From Tanypteryx hageni (lineage: Eukaryota; Arthropoda; Insecta; Odonata; Petaluridae), in NCBI GenBank assembly GCA_028673005.1, contig CM054113.1, positions 41,606,117-41,670,116 on the forward strand: a stretch of DNA of 64,000 nt, written 5' to 3'. The translations under genes were made by a program, and so were the position numbers. The notes beneath the pieces were generated by a model that saw only the letters and a list, made by a program, of their open reading frames with translations, was not told where the DNA came from and made no database searches. Positions 1-11,219 of this stretch are shown one piece after another. How positions within the stretch are numbered: the stretch's first letter is position 1; the number at the start of each line of letters is the position of its first letter.

Positions 1-1056
1 CGAGCGCTCCTCTTCCCTCGAGCCCTATCCAAGGTTAAATGTACCTGCATTTAGGAACATTTTGCAACAGTTGGTAGCGCCGACAAGAGGTGAGGGAGCT
101 GGGAACGGTGCGGAGGACGGGGAGTAAGGGGTGAATTGCCGGTGAGGAACAAGGCGGCGGCGGGAGGGATGGCGGGTGAGATGGAAGCGAAAGTTCAGCG
201 TCTCAGGACTCGGGAATTAGTCTACATAAGAGTAGTTGAGGCTGAGGAGAAAAAAGGTACGGAGCGAGATAGAATAATGGAAAAAATCACGATGCTGTAG
301 GGAGGAGGTGGGGAGTTATGAGAGAAAATATGAGTCTCGCGAAAGCAGGTGCGTCGCATGCAGAGCTGAAGATACATTTATCATTTTTTCGGCACAAAAT
401 ATTAGCGACTCCCAGACTATAAATCCCTCGATATCTCGAATACGATACATAAACGTCGCAGTTTATCTCTTATATACTATATATGGGCGCACAGAGAAAA
501 ATTAGGAAATTGATTAAACGTTATCTTATAATATGTGATATTGTCATCAACCACAGTTAAAAATATTACCTCACCAACGATTATGATGGAAACTCGTAAA
601 AGAAATCGCTCAATTTCTTAATCGGCTTGATGAAAATATTACAGAATATTCGGTTAATAACATTTAGCGGCACAAAAACGAGCCTCTAGTCGGAATTTTG
701 GCAGATTCAACAAAAATTAAAGTATCGAAAAGTCCATAGAACTCAACTGTGCTCAGTAGGAATATACTTTATGAAAGGAAATTTTATTTATTGCACGGGT
801 ACACGGTAAAATACGGCCTTGGCTTTCAGAAGCTGGATGCGTAAAATAGGTTTCTTTTGGAAACGAAACTTTTACTAAAAAGGTAACGACGCCGTTAATT
901 AAAACACAGGTTGTTTATAACCATGCACGAAACGACCCGAGATGAAAAAAAGAACAATTACACAACAAATCTCGACGTTGGAGACACCAAAAAATACTCT
1001 CTTAAAATGAAAAATTCATATAAACGAACACAAAAAAATAGACGCTAATCAACGCA

Positions 1057-1062
<6 letters not shown>
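1..1062. other. Non-coding, no gene recognised
   Basis: The first 300 bases are relatively rich in G and A, the rest is AT-rich. Open frames are all under 70 codons and show no family resemblance. I see no repeat structure here apart from the microsatellite that begins at 1063. Confidence 0.6.

Positions 1063-1117
<55 letters not shown>
1063..1117. repeat. (AG)n microsatellite
   Basis: An uninterrupted AG dinucleotide run of about 27 units. It is one of many GA-type simple repeats in this window. Confidence 0.97.
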
Positions 1118-1120
<3 letters not shown>

Positions 1121-1892
1121 TATGTATAACCGGAAAAGATGATAATTAAATCAGAGCCGGAATCAAGAGGACATCGAGGGAAAATGAACAACACGGAAAA
1201 CGGAGCGAGGGAAGACCGTCACATTTCTTTCTTTGAATATTAAAATGAAACGAAGGGCGAAATAATAAGGTGGAGCATTAAAGGGTAGAGAAGTCGGAGA
1301 CCTGAGACAGAATTCCATGATAGAGAGCCGGGGAAGGAGAGGAATAAGGCGAAGCGTTGAGTTGGAAGAACCTTGGCACGGGAAAGTGAAGCGGGTAGTT
1401 TGTTAAGAGGACACGGTGTGAGATATGAACCGAGCTATGCGCAAGATGGAGAGAGGTGCCGAGGAAAATGGTGGCGGAGTGGCAAGGGTTTCGGTGGTGG
1501 GGCTGGCAATCAATGCTAGGGTTAATCAAGAGGGTGTGTGAAAGGCTCACTCCACCTCCACCTTCGTTCCCCATTCCATCTGCCTTCTCCATCTCTCTCT
1601 CACCTTCTTCCACAACACCACCCAACCCCGACGCCTAATCCTAGCACACCGCCGTCGAAACCGCCCCCGCCCCCCTAACCCCTCTCCTCCTTTATCCCAC
1701 TCCCCCCGCTCCTCTGCCACCCCTACCGACCCTTCTAAAATGTGGCGTTACCGCCTCCATATCCCCTAGGGGCTGATTCTCCATAAAGGCGCACAATGCC
1801 TTACATATAGGATGGTAGCTGGATTAAAGGGGCTAACTTACGTTTCGGGCGGGGGGAAGGGTTGGACGGGAAATGTCGGGTTCCCTGCTGCC
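1118..1892. other. Non-coding with C/T-rich tract
   Basis: Bases 1550-1740 are strongly C and T rich on the plus strand. Opposed open frames of 60 to 115 codons across 1278-1638 are composition artefacts with proline/serine-rich translations. No gene is recognised. Confidence 0.55.
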
Positions 1893-1957
1893 TACACACA
1901 ACTACGCCCCTCCCGAGGGCGTGAAAAGTAGTTGTTATAGTTGGCAAGTTGTGTGTA
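1893..1957. repeat. Nested inverted repeat (hairpin)
   Basis: TACACACAACT at 1893-1903 is the exact reverse complement of 1947-1957. Inside it, CAACTAC (1899-1905) pairs with GTAGTTG (1928-1934), and ACGCCC (1904-1909) pairs with GGGCGT (1917-1922) across a 7-base loop. The arms overlap, so alternative foldings compete. It could be a transposon terminus or a structured transcript; no family is recognised. Confidence 0.6.
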
Positions 1958-2399
1958 CACGGGAGTGTTTAGGCGTCATGTAATTAATAGTTTCTTTTGG
2001 GATGAGGTTCAGACTCTGAACGTTGTTTGATATATTGGACTTATATTGGACATTTTGAAGCTAAACTAAACAGCAAGAAAAATATATAGGGAATATGCCA
2101 GCCGTTCTTTGTGTTTAATATAATTTAAATAACAAAGAGTGTTATCCATGAACATGGATAAAATTAGCGCGTTTGTTTATTATTAATGAAGTTATACCGC
2201 CACATATTCGGCCACTAGAGCCCGTTTATTTCATAGCAGGGGATAACACGTGAAGTTGAGGTTAGCGTTTAAATGAGAGAGTCTTAATAAATAAATTAGC
2301 ATTTTATTACGCATCATCATTTTACATAAACATATATTTTACATTGAAAATGTACTTTTTTGTATAGTCGATACTTCCAAATGACATGACATCGGCTTT

Positions 2400-3110
2400 G
2401 TATAAAATGTTTAAGGTTTTCCGATCCACCTCTGTAAATTTTTCATAACTCAAACTTTTCAGGAATAAGTGGCATCAAGATGGAAATGTAAACTAAAGTT
2501 TCGGCTTTCCATCTTATAAGATATAAGTAATACAATCGAAAGTTATTTAAACACACCTCACTCTAGTAATTGTAACGTAATCTTTACGGTCAACTTCATT
2601 CCATCGTCGTGAATTGCCCTTTCATTTGCTGTGATCTATGAGATAACGAAAGGAAATTTAAACGTATTTACCTATTTGTAGTATATCTTGATTACTTCAA
2701 CTGATACGAAGATTGTTATCTATGACTACAATTAATAGAACAGTATAAGAAATTTTCAAAGTTCAAAATAAATAGCAACTCTCTTGTTGGATTTTTTTCT
2801 CCAACTTTTGAAGAACACTTAATTAATGTGGAAATCCACACTCAAAATTTCAGTTTTCCACCGGAGATATTAAAAGAAAAACGATTCTAAATGATCCCCA
2901 ATCCGACTTGGTATATTTTTCAAAACTCAAATCTGATGAAAACAAAATTGCAGCTGACGGAATCTACCCTCCCCAAGTTTCAGCTCTCTATCTTTTATGG
3001 TTTCGTCACAATTTCAATTAAAGCAAGTGCACAGACAGCCAGACAGACACGCCTAAGTGAAACTATAAGGGCATTTTTGTGAACGGGCCGAAAACGTTAT
3101 TTTCATCAAG
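2400..3110 (+). repeat. Degenerate interspersed repeat ending in GACAGAC run
   Basis: Similar phrases recur: a TTTTTCAWAACTCAAA block at about 2437 and 2918, and a 'TTTCRGYTYTCYAYC'-like block at about 2498, 2848 and 2977. The right end holds a CAGACAGCCAGACAGACAC run (about 3032-3050) followed by AAACTATAAGG, the same order seen in the repeat at 23150-23293. No protein is encoded. I read it as a decayed member of the hairpin-ended repeat class found elsewhere in the window, but no terminal hairpin is visible in this copy. Confidence 0.45.
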
Positions 3111-4178
3111 CGTCTTTTCCCAAGCTTCTGGTTTGCTAATAATTATTTCCAAAATAATGCATTGGATTCATAAGTTTAAATCCTCATCACATCAATGTAT
3201 CACCTGCATTTATTCATCCGGTTCACTAATGTGAGAAGTACGTTCTCTAAGTTCAAAGTAAACAACTTCAATTATCAGTCACGACCACTGTGCTTCTTAC
3301 GTCATCACATTCTCGATAAATAAAGAAGATTAAGTATGTATCACGGTCGAAAGCTCTTATCCAACTCCTGGACGAAGGCCTATATGCCTTCCTATTTTCC
3401 TCTCCTTGTCTGCCATTTGTTCTTCTGTATGATTGATTTTTATCACTTTGGACCAAATTCAGAATTTTTTCGGCCCAGAAGGTGATCAGTTCTCGAGATA
3501 TCTCCGGCCCATTGCCATTTCAGTTTCTTCTCCATTTCAATTACATCACGGACCCCAGCAAGGGACCATTCGTTCCTTTTTCCTGTCACTTCTGTTGACT
3601 TTTGGATCCATGTCTTGATAAATATCTTTGTTTTCAATGAAGCTGCATCGTGAATTTGGCTACCTATTTCGAGTTTTCTTTTGGCAAACGGTATACTTAA
3701 AACAATGACGTTTGATATTAATATCCATTTCTTCACCACTGAACACCTCGGGACTGCTAAATATTTTGAAAAAATATCCTGGGTGATCTTTAAATACCCC
3801 TATTATATTAACATTTCCTATCGTTAAATCTTGTATTAGATAAAAAATAGTAACTTGGGTAATTAATTTTTAAATAAAGTGTTCTGATTACTTTTGAGCA
3901 TAAAATTCAGAGATGAATCAAATGCGCGTTAAAGTAACAAAATGAGACGATTTTAACACTAGCAGTCTAAACACAGGTTTTATTTAATCTTTTAACGAGT
4001 AAAACATTAAAGAGACATTCACGATGAATCTTATGCCGGCTAATATCAAAATGACACCCACTGTACATTAAATCAATAGATATTTATAAGTCTCTCATAA
4101 TAAAAAATCACGTGTAAGGTAATACAGAGGCAAAAGAAAGACAATTTATCCAGTAATAAATCTCTTAAAACGACTGTG
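3111..4178. other. AT-rich non-coding, nothing recognised
   Basis: Short opposed open frames around 3268-3739 have no recognisable domains. No repeats or RNA-like structures stand out. Confidence 0.55.
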
Positions 4179-5058
4179 CAGGTATACCTCGCGATACGCT
4201 GTTTCGCGATATGCTTTTTTCGGTTTTACGCTCATTACACTTTCTGTCTTTCGATGCGCTCGCTTGATTCGGGCAAACACTCTTACAAAACCCGGATAAC
4301 GAAGAGCCTTTCTCTGCCCATTCGTCTCAACGCGAGCAATGAAAAACAACTTTGTCTCATTATATACGAACTACATTTAAATCGTTTTAATATTAATTTA
4401 AAGCGATGCATTTCTCTTAATTAATTAAATTGGATATAATAGGTCGTGCTCTTTTTCTAGCTCCGTCGACTGTGAGAACTATTTGCAGAACCGCTGGAAA
4501 AATTAAAAAAATGTGCTCAGAGGGCTGCTTCTTCAAGATCAACTGTGCTGGGGAGGCATAATCAAAGTGAAACACTGATAGAAATGGATCGTTTGCTCGA
4601 CATATGAATCGAAAAACAAAATATTATACCTGGTTCGTATTTTTGGCGGAAGATGGCATTTGCATTTTATATTATAGTGACGTTGCCTAAAAATTATGTA
4701 ATGCCCTTCCATAGGGCAAGTTGTATGTAAAGATATTTTAAGCCACCGATCAAAATACTTTGATGATAATTAGAATATTTTATAAAATACGTACGCAATA
4801 TATATCTCGCGCGCTCTCTTTTCATTTACAATCTTTGACATGATTTATAATGGGATTTTTGCATTCGTTTAGCACGATATCGGCAAAACATATCTGTCGT
4901 GCTTACCCGTGATTTTAATCCATTTAGGAACGCATCTCTTTTTTATAGAAATGCTCTTATGTAAAAATGTTTCGCAATACGCTGATTCGCGATACGCTCT
5001 ATATTTTTAGAACGCAACCCGAACCAACCCAACCCGACCGTACTGCGAGGTATACCTC
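4179..5058 (+). mobile_element. Decayed pogo/Tigger-like DNA transposon
   Basis: The left end reads CAGGTATACCTCGCGATACG and the right end, reverse complemented, reads GAGGTATACCTCGCAGTACG, giving terminal inverted repeats that match at about 17 of 20 positions. The CAGG-ATACCTCG start resembles the Tigger branch of pogo transposons as I know them. Subterminal blocks repeat the phrase CGCGATACGCT in direct orientation near both ends. The right end is followed by TA, the expected target duplication; the left side has TG, a possible single mutation of TA. At 880 bp it is much shorter than an autonomous copy of about 2.5 kb, and only a fragment of transposase can be read inside (4512-4631). Confidence 0.7.
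4512..4631 (+). pseudogene. Pogo/Tigger transposase fragment, CENP-B-type HTH region
   Basis: About 40 codons in one frame give a stretch containing SETLIEMDRLLDI, a stop, then IEKQNIIP. In pogo/Tigger transposases and CENP-B the second helix-turn-helix begins with a motif of the form 'ME+LL..WI.DQ...P', so the internal TGA (4605-4607) sits where tryptophan (TGG) is expected. Nothing longer of the transposase, including the DDE catalytic domain, can be read. The fragment lies between terminal repeats of the expected type, which supports the call. It is clearly non-functional. The match rests on family knowledge applied by eye. Confidence 0.55.
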
Positions 5059-5721
5059 TATTTAACGAATGAATTGAGGTATTTGATAGGGAAGATTTGA
5101 ATCCTGTCACTGGCATTTTCGCTTCTGCTTTATGCTGATAGGACCAGTATAATTTGTTGCACTAGTCGTGTTGTGAGGAAAATAAATACAATCGACTTAA
5201 ACATCTAGAGATCATTATCTATATAATGCGGTCTCCAGAAAGAATGGCGGAAATTTGAAGTATGAACTACCAAACCAAAATGTAGTAACTAGAAGTTAAT
5301 TAGAAAGGGAGATGAAAGTAAAGATAAAAGACGCCTTAAACCTCACCTTTGTTGGAGAAAACTTTTCGTTTCCATGCCCAAGATCACAAACACAAGCAAA
5401 AGAGGCCTCAGTCAAGGGTAAGAATTTTATCTGCCTCGAAATTAAGTTAACGACTTAGTTCGTAGGAAAGTTAATGCCGTGTATTATTGGTTTTGAGAGT
5501 TATAATAAGTTTTTCAAGTGTTGCGAAATCCTTTTCTTTGTTTTTCAAATAAAATAAATATCGGTAACGAACTAAGCTTGTTAAAAAAGATAAAAAATAA
5601 TGAAAACATGATCATTTTGACGCGCAAAAAAGAAAACATGATTTTTATAAATTATTATCTTTTTAGTTAGCATTCAACAGGGAAGGGAAGGACTTAGGGC
5701 TGAAAAAAATTCAAGAATAAA
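5059..5721. other. AT-rich non-coding, nothing recognised
   Basis: No open frame over 60 codons, no tandem repeats and no RNA-like features were seen. Confidence 0.55.
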
Positions 5722-5882
5722 CATTTTTTAAATACTTGTCTCAAGTACCTCCTATAGCCAAAGCAACCGAATTATCGGCGAATTACCACTGAAGACGGCT
5801 GATTTGTAGCAGAAATGCGCATCTGGTTCTTTACAACACTGTTGTGGCAACTGGAGATACCTAAGACAAGTATTTTTAAATG
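5722..5882 (+). mobile_element. Palindromic element enclosing a hammerhead-like core
   Basis: Bases 5730-5752 and 5853-5875 are inverted copies matching at about 20 of 23 positions, separated by about 100 bases. The spacer contains a sequence arranged like a hammerhead ribozyme (5785-5827). Hammerhead motifs are known in Penelope-like retroelements and small retrozymes of animals, so this could be a minimal derivative of such an element. No coding sequence is present. A similar arrangement with a different sequence occurs at 44709-44835. Confidence 0.5.
5785..5827 (+). ncRNA. Candidate hammerhead ribozyme core
   Basis: Visible parts in order: ACCA (5785-5788), the core CTGAAGA (5789-5795), a weak stem II with GCT (5798-5800) facing AGC (5808-5810), GAAA (5812-5815), a self-complementary ATGCGCAT (5815-5822), C at the position of the cleavage nucleotide (5823), then TGGT (5824-5827), which pairs with ACCA to form stem I. 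This matches the known order stem I, CUGANGA, stem II, GAAA, stem III, UH, stem I. Weak points are extra unpaired bases next to the core in stem II and a stem III that could only pair between two molecules. Activity is not shown. Confidence 0.4.
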
Positions 5883-6176
5883 CTTGATCTTGCATTAGTT
5901 ATCACTGTTATCAATAATCACTGCCATTAATTAGTACTGTTATTGCCTTAGTTTAATTAATTTTTACTCATATTTACTTATATAAAAGGCCAGTTATTTG
6001 TGTGTGTAACGGTGATGACGAAATTTATGACATTATATAAAATAACTATTTACAACTGACTGTAATGCCATTTTAACAAACTTTCCGAGTAGATTGGAAA
6101 ATGAAATTTGGTAGGAAAGCTTGATTCTTATAGTACATAATAGCCATTTACGAAAAGTAATGCTCAAAACAGACCC

Positions 6177-6212
6177 GGGTTCGACTCCAGTAGATAATTT
6201 CTATTTTCCATA
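6177..6212 (+). repeat. tRNA-SINE-like fragment (B-box)
   Basis: GGGTTCGACTCC fits the RNA polymerase III B-box consensus GGTTCGANNCC. The following stretch (about TAGATAATTTCTATTTTCCA) matches the sequence after a similar box at 7059-7092, which suggests two copies of one family. No convincing A-box or tail is seen. Confidence 0.35.
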
Positions 6213-7058
6213 AGATAACACGCATGAAATAAGAACTGGGTGATTTTCATCAGGCATGTAAACCCAATTCCTTCTTTGGAATTAAGCCAAGGTTATTCCA
6301 CTGCAACCTGCAGCAAATTACAATTTACGTGCAAATGGCAACAGGCTCCTCATACTCAAATTCTAACACACGGAATGAAAATTGGAAGCCGGAGGTAGGT
6401 GTATACGTATGGACCCATTGGGTTCGCGAACAAGATATCGGGGAAAGAGTTTAGGTCGGAAATAACCCTTGCTTCTTCTACGCGGGAAGTTTCTAGGCAG
6501 AAGCGTTTTGCAACAAATTCTACACAGTAAACCACCAGAATCGAGCCTTTCTGTCTATTCTGCACGAATGTGAACATGCGAGTCCGACCGTCAAGTTAGG
6601 ATAACATACACCGACACTCGCAAATGAGAGCGAGAAGATGCGACTCGGAAAAATCCACTGATATAGGAACATATTATAAGAGATGCTTTAATTAAAATTC
6701 CGTGTTGTTTTCTTGCAAGATAAATAAAATCCATACTTATTTTCTCTATCGAAATACTAACCTGACATCATAGATTGGCTCAAGCACCTCAGTCGTTTAT
6801 TTCTGCTCCTTTTAGCTTTTGCATTGTTCGGATAAAACAAATAAAATAGAATGTAAATGAAGCAATTCTCAAATGACTTCAAAGAAATAATACAGGATAA
6901 ATCGACCAATAATCTTTGTATATAATTACTCAATGTCTGTCCGTACGTCCCCCTTTTATCTCTTGAACAGTTTGTCATAGAGAAATGCCGTAAACGCCAT
7001 TTTGTTTCTGCCAACTAGGAGACCCCGGAAAAACTATTTTCGTTTACGGGAGTGTCTC

Positions 7059-7092
7059 GAATTCGACTCCGGGAGACGATTATATTTTTCCA
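7059..7092 (+). repeat. tRNA-SINE-like fragment (B-box), second copy
   Basis: GAATTCGACTCC is B-box-like and is followed by GGGAGACGATTATATTTTTC, similar to the sequence after the box at 6177. It is a truncated or decayed copy. Confidence 0.33.
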
Positions 7093-8192
7093 TTTTTTTA
7101 AACAGGAGATTCGATTTTTTAAGGTGCAAGGTTTATTTTTTCATTCATTAAAATACGTAAATATAGACCGAATGTTTTCCGTTTTTCATTATTCGACGGC
7201 TAAAATTATAAAATTTCTTATTCTTGCGATGTTTTGATGTTACACGGAATAATTTTTCAGAATCACGCATTTCCTTTAGAAATTTTATGGATTTTTCGTA
7301 CTCTTTCCGGGTGTTAATAAGGCGACCCGCATTGCTGCCTTCGATTGAATTAGCGTCTATTAGGCCTTCAAATAGACAAAATAATTGCGTTACCCGCTTC
7401 GCGCTGTTTATGAAGCATCGAAATTATAGTTGTAGCAATGTCAAAGTTAATATATTGCAACGTTTATAATTAAAGATAATTATTATTCAGTAAACTACGT
7501 ATGGGCTGTGAACATTTTTAACGATTTCCCAATAGAAAAAAGTCTTATTTATTTCAATACTGGAATGTGACCTTTTTCGTATGGGAGAGACAGTTAAAAT
7601 TGCACAAATAAATTATAAAAATAAACATGACGTTCAAAATATGTTTTCTAATTTTATAAGGAGAAATTGGCTATTATTCCATTTAAACATGCAGATTTCA
7701 GACTGACTTCGCAAAATTTTTTGCAGGTACCACTAGTATGGTAATTAATAAGCAAAATGTATAACTTGGCTGCCTTCTAAAGACATTTACTGTCCCGCAG
7801 TGTGCGCTTAAAAAATCCATAATAATAGATAAAACATGAAATAACGATTAAACTTTTAAAAGTTCACTTTAATACGACTTAGATTTCATTGCACTTCATC
7901 ATCCTCTGGTACAAAAACGTTACTAAGTATTTTGTTTTCTACTTTCCGCATCCGAAATGAAAAATTTTTAAAATGCTTAACCGAACATTACTAGTTTAAT
8001 AATAGTCCTATGAAGAAAGAGTGTATTATCATTTCAATGAATAATTTGTGTCTTCAAGAGATATTATTCCGTATATTAAGATGCACAAAGAAGTCTTTGT
8101 TAATGACTATTAAAATGACGAATAGAAAAATTAAAAAGAGAATTAATAAGTGGACTATACCGATGACACTCTCCTCAGCGTAAAAACCGCAG

Positions 8193-8258
8193 TTAGCTGA
8201 CGATAACGAACCATAAACTTTAACTATAGTGACATCTATTGATGAATACGTCAGCTAA
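8193..8258. repeat. Inverted repeat, 10-bp arms
   Basis: TTAGCTGACG (8193-8202) and CGTCAGCTAA (8249-8258) are perfect reverse complements separated by 46 bases. With a one-base bulge the pairing extends by a further TGC/GCA. Function unknown. Confidence 0.5.
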
Positions 8259-8599
8259 TGCTATGTTAAACAGCTACATATTACAAAAATAAACAAAACA
8301 CTTCGTCATTAAGTTAATAAATGGCGATTTATTACAAAGAATATCCCCGTAAAAAGTAGACCTGCCAAGAAATGGAATTTAACAAGATCAATCCACAGAA
8401 AAGGGAAAAAGAATAAATCTCGGATACATTCTTAGAATTTTTTTAAACCGACACCCTCGCTAATAGACTATTAAAACAAACCTATCACCTTCTCTTTCCC
8501 TCACAATCTAACGCCCTCCTCAAATGCAAGAGAGAAGCCATTAAGAGAATGACAAGCCAAGGGAACGGTCCGGATAAAGCATCCAAAGTGCTTAATGAA

Positions 8600-9065
8600 G
8601 TGAGAAGGGATAAGAGGGAGTTCTTGGAGAAATAAAGGTAGAAGAGAGAGAGACAGAAAGGAAAGGATGGAGAAAGAGAGGGAAAACAAGAGAAAAAAGA
8701 GAAGGCGAGAGAGAAAGTGATTAGACACCGCGACTCTGTTACTCTGTTACTAGTGAACAGACTTCCCTCTCTCTATCTCCCATAAGCACCGGCCTAGAGA
8801 ATACGAGAGACGACTGATCTTCCGGACGGAAAGTGAGAGGGAAAAATTAAAGGTTTCCTCGTACCCAGGGAGCTTGAAAATAACTGGATTTAAAGTAAAA
8901 AAGTTTGCCTTTCATATACTAGCTCCTTCTTCCCCTTCTAGAATTCCTTTATTTTCACCCATCTCTTTCACTCTCCTTTCTCTCCCTCTCTTTCGTCTAC
9001 CATCTCTCTCTCTCTCTCCCTCCTCGGATTAAGGGAAACATTCGAGAGAAAGAGAGAGAGGAAAA
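8600..9065. repeat. Purine tract followed by pyrimidine tract
   Basis: Bases about 8600-8725 are nearly all A and G; 8760-9035 are mostly C and T, including a short (CT)n. The two halves face each other across about 40 bases. Open frames here are low complexity. Confidence 0.7.
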
Positions 9066-11219
9066 AGTCTCTTTTAAAGGATTGGGCAAGAGGGTGAGAA
9101 ATTGAATTGACGAGGAAAAGTAGCGGCATTGGAAAAATATTGGGAGAGCATTGAATTTTTTACATAAAGGACGTCTCGGATGTTATTTCCCATCGTATTT
9201 GTACAGTGGGTGGGAGTCTCCGAAAAGGTGTGTTTGTTTAGGTAATGGACTTCTTCTTTTTTATATATCATCCTACGGTGTACTAGATGTTTTCATTTGA
9301 ACCACGGACGAAGTTACGCAGTTTCGCGGAAGGAAGATATTCTGATATCCGGACGTTTTTCTCCACGTTATTCTTGTTTCGTCGGTTATCGCGATTTATT
9401 TTAACTGTCTCGCAAACGTAAGTTGACATCCTTCCACAATGATGGATTAATAACGACGATAACATGGACGATCACATACAACCGTACACTGCGACACTAG
9501 CGCTGCAAGAGGTTGATCAGCCAAAAATACAGACACTAGCACTGCGAGCAAGGTACGATAACCTCCCCTCAATTGAGAAGGGATGACGGTTTGAGAAAAT
9601 GATAGCAATTAAAGTCACGCGTGGTGTTTCTTTCAGCAACTTTAATCGTTCCATGTTGAACAATGACTGAAACGTTTGTCTCTAAGCTGATAAATGATCA
9701 CGCTCTGACAATTTGGTAGCTCCAGTTTCATTAGTTGATAAAAATCGAGCACCCAGGGCAGAGCGAAAATATGAGCGGTTTTTTTCGACGAAACGCTAAC
9801 GTTTGATCTCCAGAACACGCTTGTAATTTTCAAACCTCCTTCATTGATAGATCAGCATAAAAAAGAGTGCGCACAAATTTGCATGACCAGGGTAAAATTA
9901 ACTTCTCAGCACCTTATAATTCCCTTCGAGAGATCAATGGTCTTATCATAACTGTTTTCTAGCAATAATATTGTAATATTTTTCAGTTGTTTAACATGGC
10001 GATGAATATCGTTCCAGTTGTATTCTATTTGATAGTTACTGCTATGGAAGTTCAAGATGAGACAATATTACACGTTGGCGAAAAAATTCCGAACAAAGTA
10101 GAGACAATTTTGTTCACGCTAAACATGTTGAGAGTTTAAAATACAAGCAAGCTATTTTTTTTCTGCAACCATGTTCTAAAAAAGATCGAGATATGGGAAA
10201 TGTCGCTTTATGAATGATTCATTCGTTAAACAAAGATCATGCTCGGAATTCATGTTCAAGTACATTTTGTGCTTCAGTATACTTTGAAGATATTTAATTA
10301 AAAATATGAAGTTTCGTCTCAAATACTTTTAAAACAATCAATCTTCCATCTAGATATTTGAGACCATTTTTGTGCACATAATTCTGATATTTACTTATTC
10401 CTCAACCTCACAAAAATCAAGATCGCGTTATCATAAATCATACATTGGTAAACCAACATATCGGAAAGAAACATGCAGCACTCAAATGTATTTACCGAAG
10501 GTATTTCTGAGAATCGGGACGGGCTCACCAGACGGCGTTTAACAGACCAACCAAATACCGAGCATTCAATTTGCGGAATCAGGTGGTTGGGTGGGAAATG
10601 GAACAGGTGTTAAGGGTCAAAATTTTAACAGCACATCGGATGGGTCACATAATTGCGCGCAGTTTTACGAGCTTAAACTAGTTCCGTATCATCCGAATAA
10701 TAATGACGCAAATTCATTGGGTCGTAAAAACTCTCTCGACAAAAATGAACGAATTTCATCGCTGGACAGCTGTTCAAAATATAAAACGACGGCGTTGGTA
10801 AGATTAAAGTATTTTTTTAAAATTGTTTAGCTGATGGAATCTACGATAAAGTTTCTTTTTTGCAAAAATTTTGATTGTATCGTCACCATAGGATGGCAAT
10901 GTATTTAGTATCGTATGATATAAAAAATTTCATCCAAGTTGGTATGTTCAAAGCAGCGTTATTCACTCCATTTACAGAAGGGTCGATAACGATATGGGAC
11001 CCATGTAAGGCGGAGAATGCGATGTCAACACTATCCTGTGACCAGGATTAAACATATATCGTTGGACAGCTCTTAATTTGGTATGGCATTAATTTAGCTA
11101 TATGAAAGTCCTTTTCTTCCAATAAACAATTTCTAGGATTTTTGTCGGCTTCGAATCCATTCCATACGAAATTCCTGAGACACGCAAGACAAAACAAGTC
11201 GGGATGCACACGGTACAGA
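9066..11219. other. AT-rich non-coding, nothing firm
   Basis: A GACACTAGCRCTGCRAG phrase occurs twice in direct orientation at about 9490 and 9530. Otherwise no repeats, RNA genes or coding sequences were recognised. Confidence 0.5.

Larger units (their letters stand above)
5883..8192. other. AT-rich non-coding with two short SINE-like pieces
   Basis: Apart from the two B-box-like segments annotated at 6177 and 7059, nothing is recognised. Short open frames at 6356-6577, 6757-7014 and 7224-7469 lack domain similarity. Confidence 0.5.
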
